NCBI GenBank assembly: GCA_933207985.1
Contig: OW240913.1
Span: 360,211,699 to 360,275,698, forward strand
Source: Pelobates cultripes
Lineage: Eukaryota; Chordata; Amphibia; Anura; Pelobatidae
Direction: 5' to 3'
DNA: 64,000 bases
Each line of letters starts with the position of its first letter. Position 1 is the stretch's first letter. A program made the position numbers and the translations under genes. Below are positions 37,301 through 45,599 of this stretch, piece by piece. Under the pieces are notes generated by a model that saw nothing but the letters and a program-made list of their open reading frames with translations, did not search any database and had not been told where the DNA came from.

Positions 37301-38579
37301 GGCCGGGTGGACGGTTCCTGCTACGCCCGGCCCCTCCGAAAACCTTGGGCGCGAACATGCGCTTCATATTCGCCTGCGCCTTGTCAATGGCCGTAAAGGT
37401 CTTAACATACGACCCCAAGTCCTTAACGAAGGAAGCACCGAACAGCATCCCCTCCTCGGAAGGAACAGGCTCCGCCACAGTCATGGCAGCCAGTTTAGGG
37501 TCAAGCTTGAGGAGAATTGCCTTACGCCTCTCTGAGGACATGGCAGTGTTCGCATTCCCCAAAAGACAGATAGCTCTCTGGACCCATCCTATGGCCACAT
37601 CAACATCCAGCATGGAAGTGCCTGCCCGAGCGCCGTCCAGGAGCTCGTATAATTTGGATAAAGGACCCAGGGTGTCCAAGAGCTTGTCCTGGCACCCCTT
37701 GAGCGAATAGTCTAAGCCCTTCTTGGGCTTCCAGCCCGATTTGTTCATGAACTGAGCAATCTGAGGGTCGATGTCAGGGGTTTTGCAGGCTGCACCGGGC
37801 AGAGAGGGTCTGGGGCATTCCGCCCGCAACTTATTGCGACCTTCTTTGGAAAGGGGGGTGTGCATGCGCCGTGCCACATATTGAGCAATATGGTCCTGGG
37901 GAACCCACTCTGCGGACCTAGGGTGACGAAGATCGTCGGGGTCAAATAAGGGGTTGCCCTGAGGGTCAACCAGTGCCTTGGTATCCCCAGTGGGGTTTAT
38001 CAACTGACTACGGGCAGCGGCGGGTGCCCCAGAAGGGGTCACACCCGTAAGCGGTAAGTCTTCACCCGACTCACCCTCATCAAAGGAGTCATACTCCAGC
38101 ACGTCTGAGTCATCCTCCACACTCCGGTCGGAATCCGACCCATCATCCAGGGCTTTAGCCCGTTTCCACAACCTAGCCTTTTTGGCCCGGCCAGGGGCTC
38201 TTTTGCGCGTGGGAGGCGCGCTGTCTGTGACCGCCTCAAGCGTGTCAATCATGGCAGGTAGAACCTGCATCGAGGAGTGGGAGTCGACGTGTTTAGACTT
38301 CTCCTTAGCCTTACGGGCCCCCGGCACAGTCGGGGTAGGAGAGGGCAGTCCCATGCCCAGGAGGGCGGGGGTCGCCATGGAAGGCAGCAGGAGAGAATGC
38401 AGTGATTGAGAAAATGAGGATGATACAGCCCCCATGGCTGAAGCAAAAGCCTTCTGCAAGGAAGAGGCCATAGTGGCATCCAGCAGGGCTTGGAATTCCT
38501 GGGAAGCAGTAGCCCCCACAGGATTATCTGGGTTAAAATCAGTGGGGAGGCCCTCAGGCCCATCCTCTCTCTCCTGCAT
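34311..38579 (-). CDS. DIRS B gag and tyrosine recombinase in one 1422-codon frame
   Basis: Residues 1 to about 410 are Gag-like, with an acidic patch and a basic segment (KRAPGRAKKARLWKRAKAL). An Arg/Gly-rich tail follows (PGRGFRGSSRAQRG, RGRPWGSRYPRG), probably RNA-binding. The last ~300 residues are a tyrosine recombinase: NAWAPGTRSAYRASW in the N-terminal domain, Arg-1265 (CKRVSDVRAL), HSVR at 1371-1374, nucleophile Tyr-1407 (FYFKP). The ~650 codons between have no recognisable domain and overlap RT in another phase, yet hold no stop. How gag and recombinase are separated (splicing, recoding, processing) is not visible. The ATG at 38579 is the first of the frame and follows the leader. 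Confidence 0.9.
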   Translation of the reverse strand: MQEREDGPEGLPTDFNPDNPVGATASQEFQALLDATMASSLQKAFASAMGAVSSSFSQSLHSLLLPSMATPALLGMGLPSPTPTVPGARKAKEKSKHVDSHSSMQVLPAMIDTLEAVTDSAPPTRKRAPGRAKKARLWKRAKALDDGSDSDRSVEDDSDVLEYDSFDEGESGEDLPLTGVTPSGAPAAARSQLINPTGDTKALVDPQGNPLFDPDDLRHPRSAEWVPQDHIAQYVARRMHTPLSKEGRNKLRAECPRPSLPGAACKTPDIDPQIAQFMNKSGWKPKKGLDYSLKGCQDKLLDTLGPLSKLYELLDGARAGTSMLDVDVAIGWVQRAICLLGNANTAMSSERRKAILLKLDPKLAAMTVAEPVPSEEGMLFGASFVKDLGSYVKTFTAIDKAQANMKRMFAPKVFGGAGRSRNRPPGRGFRGSSRAQRGSFFPSRGFQDPRTPPFFPARGRPWGSRYPRGAASGRRPYGKYPFFPYYSGAGSGQAGSVPPRVGKYYFRRLGSTVCEGLLPGVCFSPCPISCPQGIVSPARPRRDDLGRSRGDAVERRYRRVAVRRSRLYEQSLPGPQERGRSPPSDKSPSPQRIPPVPTLSDGGYTLPQGPPPSVRLAGQVGSEGRVFHGPDSDGVQRLPALHLAWETLALYLSAFRPLLGAMVLHQDHEASYGVPPYPWGAFNHLPGRHLNHVPVQRPASHAFGMDDRSTAKPGVLDQLGQIGPGPIAVDGVPRFPGGFHPPIPILAGFKDQSHPKGTSKGSACARSIHQAIGTHYRSPCGLHSGDIPGPTPLLCPPKAQGFSPPIRSFLRIPRTAGRGVQRRTGVVVSPHGSLEREGHLRFHPGRGNRVGCQLTRLGGSLWQRFHRRQMVRDGEIPAHQLPRAPGRGIRDSQPYPRAGELLRSSQDGQRVGGTLYQPPWRHQVQDVGPASERFLAILPFQQCVRDSGTHSGAGQFERGLEFQTFERLGRLAFARFGIPRPGQTMGAVQDGSVRVPSERSTTGILQLEAGPGSGRDGHLSPGMATGLPLCLSPVQHDRPHDIEDDSSRVPPGFDHPPVEIQTMVPSSVGVVNRLSPVDPVLPGPPSGSGWELSRSGASTTVASCGVAPFRGTWAVPNVPRSTLLLLDNAWAPGTRSAYRASWNSWSDWCMERSVDPVSAPLHLILEFLTTLFETGKAYRTVNLYRSAISAGHSGLDGSPVGRHPFVCRLLKGIRLARPPRPRFSAFWDVNIMLRFLSSWYPNHELSLKQLSSKLVMLLCLVSCKRVSDVRALDWDAIVFTPEGVTFNISRRTKSASKSFTYPRFPGSPALCPVECLKTYLDATQPFRSLDLHPLFVSFRTPHRPVSTPTLARWVRWLLSAAGIDTSVFTPHSVRGAMASKASTVGCRLEDIMRAADWSRESTFREFYFKPIEHIASQVIAQL
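35090..37300 (-). CDS. DIRS B reverse transcriptase/RNase H, nested in the gag-recombinase frame
   Basis: 736 codons in the +1 phase relative to the surrounding frame and entirely inside it. RT: PKKGGGVRPVINLRPLN, KLDLKDAYFTVPI, LPFGLSSAPWCFTK and catalytic YLDD at residues 259-262. RNase H: IESDASLHGWGAHCG, NCLELLAGAFAI, KMDNVLAVRYINHLGG, NADWNSRHL. A C-terminal domain with MDLFASRLNAQLP, YSWRPDP, YAFPPF and PLWRSRPWFP is typical of DIRS RT. The ATG at 37300 is early enough to include all RT; initiation or frameshifting from gag is equally possible. Full length compared with element A, which lacks about 14 RNase H residues. Confidence 0.92.
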   Translation of the reverse strand: MVSVAPHVPKEVPFSRPGDSRIRGRLLSSQPEGDLGAPDTPAVPLREDALMVSTPSSHITRARVAGRLALFHQEWASITSDAWVLQCVKGYCLEFVSLPVQFHVPRELSLPLDQDEMISAEVEEMLSKGAIEELPFAAQGFTSNLFLVPKKGGGVRPVINLRPLNAFLRYQHFQMEGIHCLRDLLRQSDWLAKLDLKDAYFTVPIAMEYRDYLHFTWHGRRWRFTCLPFGLSSAPWCFTKIMKPPMEFLRTRGVRLIIYLDDILIMSQSRDQLLMHLGWTIDLLQNLGFLINWDKSVLDPSQSMEFLGFQVDSIRQFLYLPDSKIRAIRKELRRALRVQDLSIRQLARIIGLLAASIQAIFPGPLHYCALQRLKGSHLRSGRSYESRVQLDVESRDELVWWLAHMEAWNGRAIFGSIPDVVIESDASLHGWGAHCGNVSTGDRWSETERSLHINCLELLAGAFAIRSLTPGRANCCVLLKMDNVLAVRYINHLGGTKSRMLALLAKDFWQFCLFNNVSVTAEHIPGLDNSNADWNSRHLRDLGDWHLHVSVFQGLDRLWGRFRMDLFASRLNAQLPEFYSWRPDPAAVATDTFLQEWPPGCLYAFPPFNMIARTISKMTRHECRLVLITPLWRSRPWFPRLLELSIDYPRLIPCFQDLLLDPDGNSHDLVRQRQLPLVAWLLSGEPGLSQMFRDQLSCSSITPGPPVRDQPTVLHGIRGLIGAWNGLWIPYLPLSI

Positions 38580-39233
38580 AGTGAAAGTAATTTAGCAGGG
38601 GAAAAAACCCAACAAATAGCTATAAAACTAAACAATAAGTAAATACAGAAACTAAAGGGTTGATTAACCCTGCAGAAGAAGGTAGGAAGAGAAAAAACCT
38701 GAGCACTGGTGCACCCCAGGGACCCAGGAGCAAAGCAGAGCTCACGGCAGCGGAGTGGAGCGACCGGAGATAAGGACCGCCCCCAAGATGGCCGCCGCAC
38801 GTGTAGGGAACGCTCGTGGTCTGCAACCCGGCGGGGGAAGGGGCACGCGCCCCTCCCCGCGCGGATAGCCGCGAGCGAGCCGGGGAACACGCTGACAGCC
38901 GCGGCAGTCCCGGGGAGAGCCGCGGCTGACAGCCGACCTGGGATAGAAGGCGCCCGCCGGCCGTACCTAGAGCGGTCGCGGTGGGCAGAGTGAGGGAGGG
39001 GTGGGCGGGAGGCACCAGCGCAGGGGATAGAAAAAGAAGCTGCAGAAGCAGCTACAAAAGGAAAAGGCAGAGAGAGAACAAACGCCTAATAAACAAGGGT
39101 ATCAGACAGAATGTAAACCCAAACAAACATGTGAAAAAGTACCATAACAAGACAGTACCACCATACAATAGAAAATACAGCAAATAAATACAATGGACCA
39201 AGCAAAGTACTTAGCTGTCTGAGGAAGCAGCAA
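38580..39233 (-). promoter_or_regulatory. DIRS B GC-rich leader
   Basis: 38740-38990 is a CpG-dense island (CCGCGCGGATAGCCGCGAGC and similar) upstream of gag, with AAGATGGCCGCC at 38785-38796 as in element A. The rest is A-rich. Likely the transcription control region, by inference. Confidence 0.5.
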
Positions 39234-39420
39234 AGAAAGAGGGGGATTGTGGGAGACACAGGCCTTTTATAGTCACTTCCTCTGTTATGTGATTGGTTGC
39301 CTGTGTATCTATACATTTTTTTCTTTCATTTTGACAATATTTATATTCCTCTATCTTTGCTGCTGAGGAAATAAAGAAAGAGTTATGCATAATATGAGCC
39401 TCCGTGTCTTTAATAAAATC
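39234..39420. repeat. DIRS B right inverted terminal repeat
   Basis: Inverted partner of 33650-33836; upstream end of the element. Ends TTTAATAAAATC at the flank CACTGAGACAG. Confidence 0.93.
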
Positions 39421-40434
39421 CACTGAGACAGCATCACAGGAACTCTGTGCACCATAGCCAACCCTATGCAATGAGCATAACTAGTTATGGTGACTATACC
39501 GTCCCTTTAAATATGGCTCCTGTCTTTTTCTTTACATGATTTGCTTTGACTATCTGACATTGGGTACATTTTCACAAATTGATTTGGTTACATTCAAATC
39601 AATATAAACTGTTGACCAGTTTCTATGAAAACTTAAAGGGACACTATAGTCACCAGAACAACTACAGCTTATTGAATTTGTTCTGGTGAGTACAATCATT
39701 ACCTTCAGGCTTTTTGCTGTAAACACTGTCTTTTCAGAGAAAATGCAGTGTTTACATTACAGCCTAGTGATAACTTCACTGGCCACTCCTTAGATAGCTG
39801 TTAGAGATCCTTCATGGGTCATGGCTGCCTAAAATGCATCCAAACATTCAGTGTCTCCTCCCTCTGCATGCAGAAACTGAACTTTCCTCATAGAGATTCA
39901 TTGATTCAATTCATCTCTATGAGGAGATGCTGATTGGCCAGGGCTGCGTTTGAATCATGCTCGCTCTGCCCCTGATCTGCCTCTTTGTCAGTCTCAGCCA
40001 GGGCCGGATTAACATAGGGGCTGATGGAGCTGCAGCTCCAGGCCCAGGCCCATGGAATAGGCCCATTGATTTAAAAAAAAAAAAAAAAAAAAATTATTTT
40101 TTTTTGTACTTTTTTTTTTCACACACTACTCTTAGGGATTCCATCTGGCTTTTATTTTATTGGCACAGCCAGTATTTGGGGCTGCCTGGCGGTGCCAATA
40201 TTGCAGTTATACTGGCAATACAAATGCTGGTATTTTTCTCAGTATAAACAAGAGATTACTCCGCAATACCAGCACTGGCCAGTAGGGGTCGCTGTGTGTG
40301 GAGACAGGCAGGGATAGGAAGTTCCAGCATATCCCTCCCTGCCTATCTATACTCACTGATCTGCAGGGGTGCAGCTACAGAGAGTCCAGACAGCAACTCC
40401 CACCCTGCAGAGACAGCCTACAGCTCAGGGAAGT

Positions 40435-41470
40435 AAGGGATGGAAGAAAGGCTGCAAGGAGACATACACTGAGACACTAAGGGGACACTGGGAGACATTA
40501 TGGCAGACACTGAGACACTAAGGGACACTGGGAGACATTACGGCAGACACTAAGGGACACTGGGAGACATTATAGGACCACTCTAGGCACCCAGACCACT
40601 TCAGCTTAATGAAGTGGTCTGGGTGCCAGGTCCTTCTAGGGTTAACCCATTTTTTTTTATAAACATAGCAGTTTCAGAGAAACTGCTATGTTTATGAATG
40701 GGTTAAGCCTTCCCCCTAATCCTCTAGTGGCTGTCTCATTGACAGCCGCTAGAGGTCCATAGGAAAGCATTGTAAATGCTTTCCTATGCGACGGGCTGAA
40801 TGTGCGCGCAGCTCTTGCCGCGCGTGCACATTCAGCCCAGGAGGAGGAACGGAGGAGGAGAGAAGGAGGAGAGCTCTCCGCCCAGCGCTGGAAAAAGGTA
40901 AGTTTTTAACCCTTTCCCCCTTCCAGAGCCGGGCGGGAGGGGGTCCCTGAGGGTGGGGGCACCCTCAGGGCACTATAGTGCCAGGAAAACGAGTGTTTTC
41001 CTGGCACTATAGTGGTCCTTTATGGCAGACACTGAGACACTAAGGGGCACTAGGAGACATTATGGCAGATACTGAGGTACTAAGGGACACTGGGAGATAC
41101 TATGACACAGACACATGGGGACACAGTATCCCCATGTCTCCCAGCCAGTGTCCCTGGTGTCTCAGTGCCCCCTAGTCTCCCAGTGACCCCTAGTCCCCCA
41201 GTGCCCCCAGTCTGCCAGTGTCTCACTGTCCCCATGTCTTCTAGTGCCTCCATGTCTCTCATTGCCTCAAGTGTCACAATGTCCCCATGTCTCCAAGCTA
41301 GTGTCTCTAGTGTCTGTGGCCCTGGTGTCTCTGTTCCCATGTCTCCCAGTGCCCCATGTCTCAATGTCCCCATGTCCCCCAGCCAGTGTCTCTAGTGTCT
41401 GTATCCCCATGTCTTCAAGTCTCCCCTATTTTCCCATTGTCACCATGTGTCCCAGCCAGAGTCCCCTAGT
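40435..41470. repeat. Inverted minisatellite arms inside the hAT-like element
   Basis: The left half repeats GACACTGGGAGACATTATGG-type units; the right half repeats GTCTCCCAGTGTCC(C/T)-type units, which are the reverse complement. The whole can fold back. Frames here (41080-41537) are low-complexity artefacts. In the copy at 61957 the same arrays are shorter on the left (62425-62475), present on the right (62490-62850), and followed by a further inverted block (62860-63080). Confidence 0.85.
40571..41023. mobile_element. TTAA-type element, GGACCACTATAGTGCC family (copy 1)
   Basis: Left end AGGACCACTCTAGGCACCCAG, right end CTGGCACTATAGTGGTCC, with decayed TTAA-like flanks (TTAT, TTTA). Absent from the matching place in the second hAT-like copy, so it is an insertion that came after the two copies separated. 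Contains short self-complementary stretches (CCAGACCACTTCAGCTTAAT region). Confidence 0.75.
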
Positions 41471-41537
41471 CTTGAAACTTAAGTGGGATGTATGGGAACA
41501 AAACTTGTGTGGACTGGCTAACAATGAATATAATTAA

Positions 41538-42126
41538 AGGGACACTATAGTAACCAGAACAACTACAGCTTATTGAATTTGTTCTGGTGAGTAGAATCAT
41601 TACCGTCAGGCTTTTTGCTGTAAACACTGTCTTTTCAGAGAAAATGCATTCTTTACATTACATCCTAGTGATAACTTCACTGGCCACTCCTTAGATGACT
41701 GTTAGAGATCCTTCCTGGGTCATGGCTGCCTAAAATGCATCCAAACATTCAGTATCTCCTCCCTCTGCATGCAGACACTGAACTTTCCTTATAGAGATTC
41801 ATTGATTCAATGTATCTCTATGAGGAGATGCTGATTGACCAGGGCTGTGTTTGAATCATACTGGCTTGGACCCTGATCTGCCTCTTTGTCAGTCTCAGCC
41901 AATCCTATGGGGAAGCACTGTGATTGGATCAGGCCACCACTTCTAATGATGTCAGCAGACTGCTTGTTTTTATGAGTCTAACAGCATGCAGAGTTACAGC
42001 TTCAGGCTTGAATATAGATTTTGCTATATTTATGGAGGCATGAGGGGTCCAGGGGGGGCTAGATGGTGGTGTTAACACTATAGGGTCATGAATACATGTT
42101 TGTGTTCCTGACCCTATAGTGATCCT
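41538..42126. mobile_element. TTAA-type element inside the hAT-like element
   Basis: Flanked by TTAA (41534-41537, 42127-42130); 589 bp. Same family as 39637-43018 and located at the same point in the second hAT-like copy (63335-63921), so it was already there when that element spread. Confidence 0.85.
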
Positions 42127-43022
42127 TTAAGGTAATGCTGACTTTGGTCTCTCTAACACTGTGGCATGTTCCCTTTCTTCTACACTCACTACATACAGCT
42201 TTTCTCTGTCCCAGACTATATACCAGGAGCTTCTGCCTGCTAGTAAGAAGATAAGGAGACAAGTGGACCAGCGAGTGCTAGGGGACAGTCCTTAGAAAGG
42301 GTTGAGCGAGCGCATCATTAGATGCATTTATGCCAAGCTCAGGGTGCTGTCTGCATAGTATGCCCTTAGTTGGCCAGCTACATGATTGGCAGGCAGCCTG
42401 ACATGCATTCATACCAGGCTGGCATTCTAATTCTTTGAGCAGACATGTCCTTTTTTTTGGCATGTTTGCCCGTTTTGGCAGGTTGAGTGATTTGGGTCAG
42501 TGGCACACCCTTTTACCGTGCCCATTGACTTCCTGCTTGATTGGACGTTGCTGTTAGGGGTTATGGATTTACTTGGAAGCTGAAAACATAAATTAGAGCG
42601 AGATTAGCCTAGGGTATGTGTTTTCTTATAGTTGCTGTTCTTTCTCTCCAGCACCATCTCCATCAGATACATGACGCTTGGGAGTGTTTTACTGTTTTTG
42701 GTCGATATGATTCTGTAATTAGGCCCGTCATAATTGTCAGCACCAGGCCCACTGGGCTCTTAATCTGGCCCTGGTCTCAGCCAATCCTATGGGAAGGCAT
42801 TGTGATTAGATCAGGCTACCACTTCTGATGATGTCAGCAGACTGCTTGTTTTTTTTTTTTTTAAGGCAAACAGCATGCAGATCTACAGCTTTAGGCTTGA
42901 ATACAGTAAGATGTTGCTATATTTATGGAGGCATGAGGGGCCCAGGGGGGCTAGATGGTGGTTTTAACACTATAGGGTCAGGAATACATGTTTGTGTTCC
43001 TGACCCTATAGTGATCCTTTAA

Positions 43023-43491
43023 TTTAAGCTCCAAACTGAGAGATTTACATCTGTCAGATTGACTTTTAAAAGACAAGTGGGAGTATTTTAATAGTATAAA
43101 TATGTTTAGCTTGTTTATCTTGTTATACTTCGGTTCATGTCAAGAGGAAACAATGTGATTATGTTTGATATTGCATTTAATGATTTAGAGGTAATCTCTT
43201 GAGAGCTCTCCAGCCTATACATTGGTATACAGGGTGAATTGACAGGAGCTGAATGTCAATTTAAAGTTCAAATTTGAAATTGTAGGCCAAAATAGTGGAA
43301 TTAAAAGCATTGCTGACTTGGGAATTTTTCCATTTTGGTTATATTGGATATGAAGTTAAAATGCGCTTTTAAAAATTATTTTATTTATTATATATTTAAA
43401 TTATTTAGTTTTAAGTTATTTTCACTGTCAATGTGCCAATTGCCCTGTTCCAATTGGCATACTTTAGAACTATGTAGTCCTTTTGGGGAGT
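43023..43491. other. No gene seen
   Basis: AT-rich DNA without recognisable features. Confidence 0.5.
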
Positions 43492-43495
43492 TTAA

Positions 43496-43897
43496 GGAAC
43501 TCTCTTGGCACCAAACCAACTTCATCAAAATTAAGTTGTTATGGTGCCAGAGGGTCCCTGGCGCTTTCTTACCAGATCTCTTATTCCCCCATCAGCATGT
43601 GTTTTCTACTATTGACTTTCAGGAAGTACTGAGTGCCACTGTACGTATTTTTTTTTTTTATGAGTGGGGAGCTACTCATTGTTTAAGAGCGTCAGCTGAC
43701 TGCTCTAGCCAGTCAGCGGCACCCCTAAGCAGCAGCACTCCACACTTCCTGAAAGTCAATTGCAGGAGTCGGATACCTCTGGGAGAATTGGAGATTCAGC
43801 ACTAGGGGCAACCCTTCAGGTAAGAAAGCGCCAGTAGCCTCCTGGCACCATAACAACTTAATTTGCATGAAGTAGTTATGGTGCCAAATGGATTCCT
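43496..43897. mobile_element. TTAA-type element with long inverted ends
   Basis: TTAA at 43492-43495 and 43898-43901. About 85-bp imperfect terminal inverted repeats: TTGGCACCA, AATTAAGTTGTTATGGTGCC and GGCGCTTTCTTACC occur on the left and inverted on the right. No transposase. Confidence 0.78.
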
Positions 43898-43901
43898 TTA
43901 A

Positions 43902-44554
43902 AAATATCTGCCAAAACCAGACTGCTTTAAACAACCACATTGGGATGATCAGAATTAAACAGGTTGCGTGTCTCCTGGTATGGCAGTGCTGGGAGTATTT
44001 AGTTCGGGAATGTGAAATTTATATCACTTGATGCCTGGGACATGCAATTCCGGGCGCCAGTTGAGCATTTTTTTAGCTGGGGCAGAGCTGCCGGTGGGGA
44101 CAATTGGTGCAATGCAAAGTGTGTCCGCAGTATCCTAAAGCCGGCAGGGGCCACCGTACAGCAACAATCAAGAGCAGGTGTGAGGAGGGGCACCGGTCGA
44201 TCGCGATGCACTGAGCTTATGGCCATTGGGATACATCATGACATAATTTTCACTGTACCTGGAGGGAAGGGGACATACTGCAGACTGACTGCTCGACCAT
44301 GAAGGTTGCTGATAATGTGAAAGATAGAATAGAGCTGTATTGTATGTGGGTCAGATGTAGTTTGTGTTAATTTGTGTTTGAGTATGAAGTGTGTTTATGG
44401 GTCAAAGAGTGTGTGTTTGTGGGTATGTGTGTAAGTGTGTGTCAGAATGACAGTGATTGTGTGGTGCTGTGCGTGTTAAAGAAAGTGTGTATATCTAGGT
44501 CAGTAAGGATTCAGCCATTTATACTTACATTTTAGACAGTATTATGTATATACA
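43902..44554. other. No gene seen; GT-rich tract
   Basis: 44040-44290 has moderate GC content and an open frame (44012-44302) with no recognisable domain. 44345-44490 is GT-rich (GTGTGTTTGTGGGTATGTG). Confidence 0.45.
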
Positions 44555-44975
44555 TTGCTCAGCCACAAAATTAAAACCACCTGTCTAATATCGAGCAGTT
44601 TCCCCTTGATTCGTCTCAGCATGTACTCCACAAGACCTCTGAATGTGTCCTGTGGTATCTGACACCAAGACATTAGCTGCAGATATTTTAAGTCCAGCAA
44701 GTTGGGAGGTAGTGCTTCTATGGATCAGATTTGTTGTTCCAGCACATCACATAGATGGTCAATCAGATTGAGATCTAAGAATTTGGAGGCCAAGCCAACA
44801 CATTGAACTCTTTGTCATGTTCCTCAAAACATTCCTGAACAATTTTGGCAGGGTGCGTTTTCCTGGTGAAAGAGGCCACTGCCATTAAACTACACCATTG
44901 CCATGAAGGCACGTACGTGGTCTGCAACAATCTTTAGGTAGGTGGTACTTGTCAAAGTAACATCCTCATAAATAT
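44555..44975 (-). pseudogene. Decayed Tc1/mariner transposase, C-terminal part
   Basis: The minus strand preserves the end of a DDE/D transposase of the Tc1 superfamily: a VQE(C/W)F-like segment and the WPPNS-x-DLN block before the last catalytic acid, here read as GLASKF/WPPNS with a stop inside, then IDHL and a tail toward TIR-like sequence ACATTGCTCAGCCACAA at the left. Frame changes and stops are frequent. The N-terminal DNA-binding domain is missing. Confidence 0.6.
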
Positions 44976-45100
44976 GACTTTTCTATTGTACTATTATACT
45001 GCCTATTAAATGCCAAGATATTAGAAAGAAATGTATTTTGGCGCATTTTATTTTTTTCAGCTTTCCTGCTATTAATCTGTAGATTAGTGTTTTTTTATTA

Positions 45101-45591
45101 GGGATGTGCATGGGCAAAAAATTTGGTTCGATTCGGGACTATGGCATTTTGGTTCGGCACTTCCGAAATTCGGGACTTTGGCAATTCGACAATTCGACAC
45201 TTCAGTTCGGTTCAGTTCGGCACTTCCAAAATTCGGGACTAACCCACCTCCTACCCCTTTCCCTAACCCAACTAGTGTTAAGGTTAGGGTTAAGGGTAGG
45301 GTTAGGGTTAGATTCCTGTCATCATTCCCTTAATTTTCCCTCCCTCTCCTGTTTTGCCACTTTTCAGAAAGCCGAAGCACTTTGGCACTTCTGAAATTCA
45401 GCACTTCAGCAATTCAGTTTGGTTCGGCACTTCCAAAATTCGGCACTTCGGCAATTCGGGACTTCGGCATTTCGGTGGTTCGGTTCGGCACTTCCGAAAT
45501 TCGGCAATTCGGACATTCGGAAGCATCCGAATGTCCTTTTTGCCGAAATTCGTCCGAATTTAAAATCGGATGAAAACGAATTGCACATGTC
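45101..45591. mobile_element. TA-flanked fold-back element with TTCGG minisatellite
   Basis: Ends GGGATGTGCAT and ATTGCACATGTC are imperfect inverted copies next to TA. The interior is a tandem of TTCGGCACTTCCGAAATTCGG-type units, themselves partly palindromic. Small non-autonomous elements of this kind are common in frogs; superfamily uncertain. Confidence 0.6.
45279..45311 (+). repeat. Short interstitial telomere-like repeat
   Basis: TAAGGTTAGGGTTAAGGGTAGG and GTTAGGGTTAG units, with the opposite orientation (CCCTAACCC) at 45261-45269. It lies inside the fold-back element, so it is probably part of that element rather than an old chromosome end. Confidence 0.7.
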
Positions 45592-45599
45592 TATTTTTT

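Larger units (their letters stand above)
33612..39420 (-). mobile_element. DIRS-like retrotransposon B, apparently intact
   Basis: About 5.8 kb, read right to left: inverted repeat (39420-39234), GC-rich leader, gag, RT/RNase H embedded in the gag-recombinase frame, recombinase, internal complementary region (34206-34308), spacer, inverted repeat (33836-33650) and left extension to about 33612. All catalytic residues I can check are present and neither long frame has a stop. No target duplication is expected. Different family from element A, 9.2 kb away and in the same orientation. Confidence 0.94.
39999..42773. mobile_element. Non-autonomous hAT-like element, 2775 bp
   Basis: Ends CAGGGCCGGATTAA and TTAATCTGGCCCTG are inverted, and both sides carry the 8-bp repeat GTCTCAGC (39991-39998 and 42774-42781). 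An 8-bp target duplication with CAGGG ends is typical of hAT transposons. No transposase. It contains a fold-back minisatellite (40435-41470), a TTAA element (40571-41023) and a full copy of the same TTAA family it has landed in (41538-42126). A second copy begins at 61957. Confidence 0.85.
39637..43018. mobile_element. TTAA-type element (ACACTATAGTCACC family), split by a hAT-like insertion
   Basis: Flanked by TTAA (39633-39636 and 43019-43022). Left end AGGGACACTATAGTCACCAG, right end (CCTGACCCTATAGTGATCC) is a weaker inverted match. Its body is cut at 39998 and resumes at 42782. Uninterrupted copies of the family are at 41538-42126 and 63335-63921. No transposase. Confidence 0.82.

Noticed and set aside
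41080..41537. Ser/Pro/Cys-rich frames
   Set aside because: They come from the GTCTCCCAGTGTCC minisatellite and its inverse, and recur at 62498-63109 for the same reason.
45261..45311. Ancestral telomere fusion point
   Set aside because: Only a few degenerate units, inside a small dispersed element. Reported as a low-interest observation instead.
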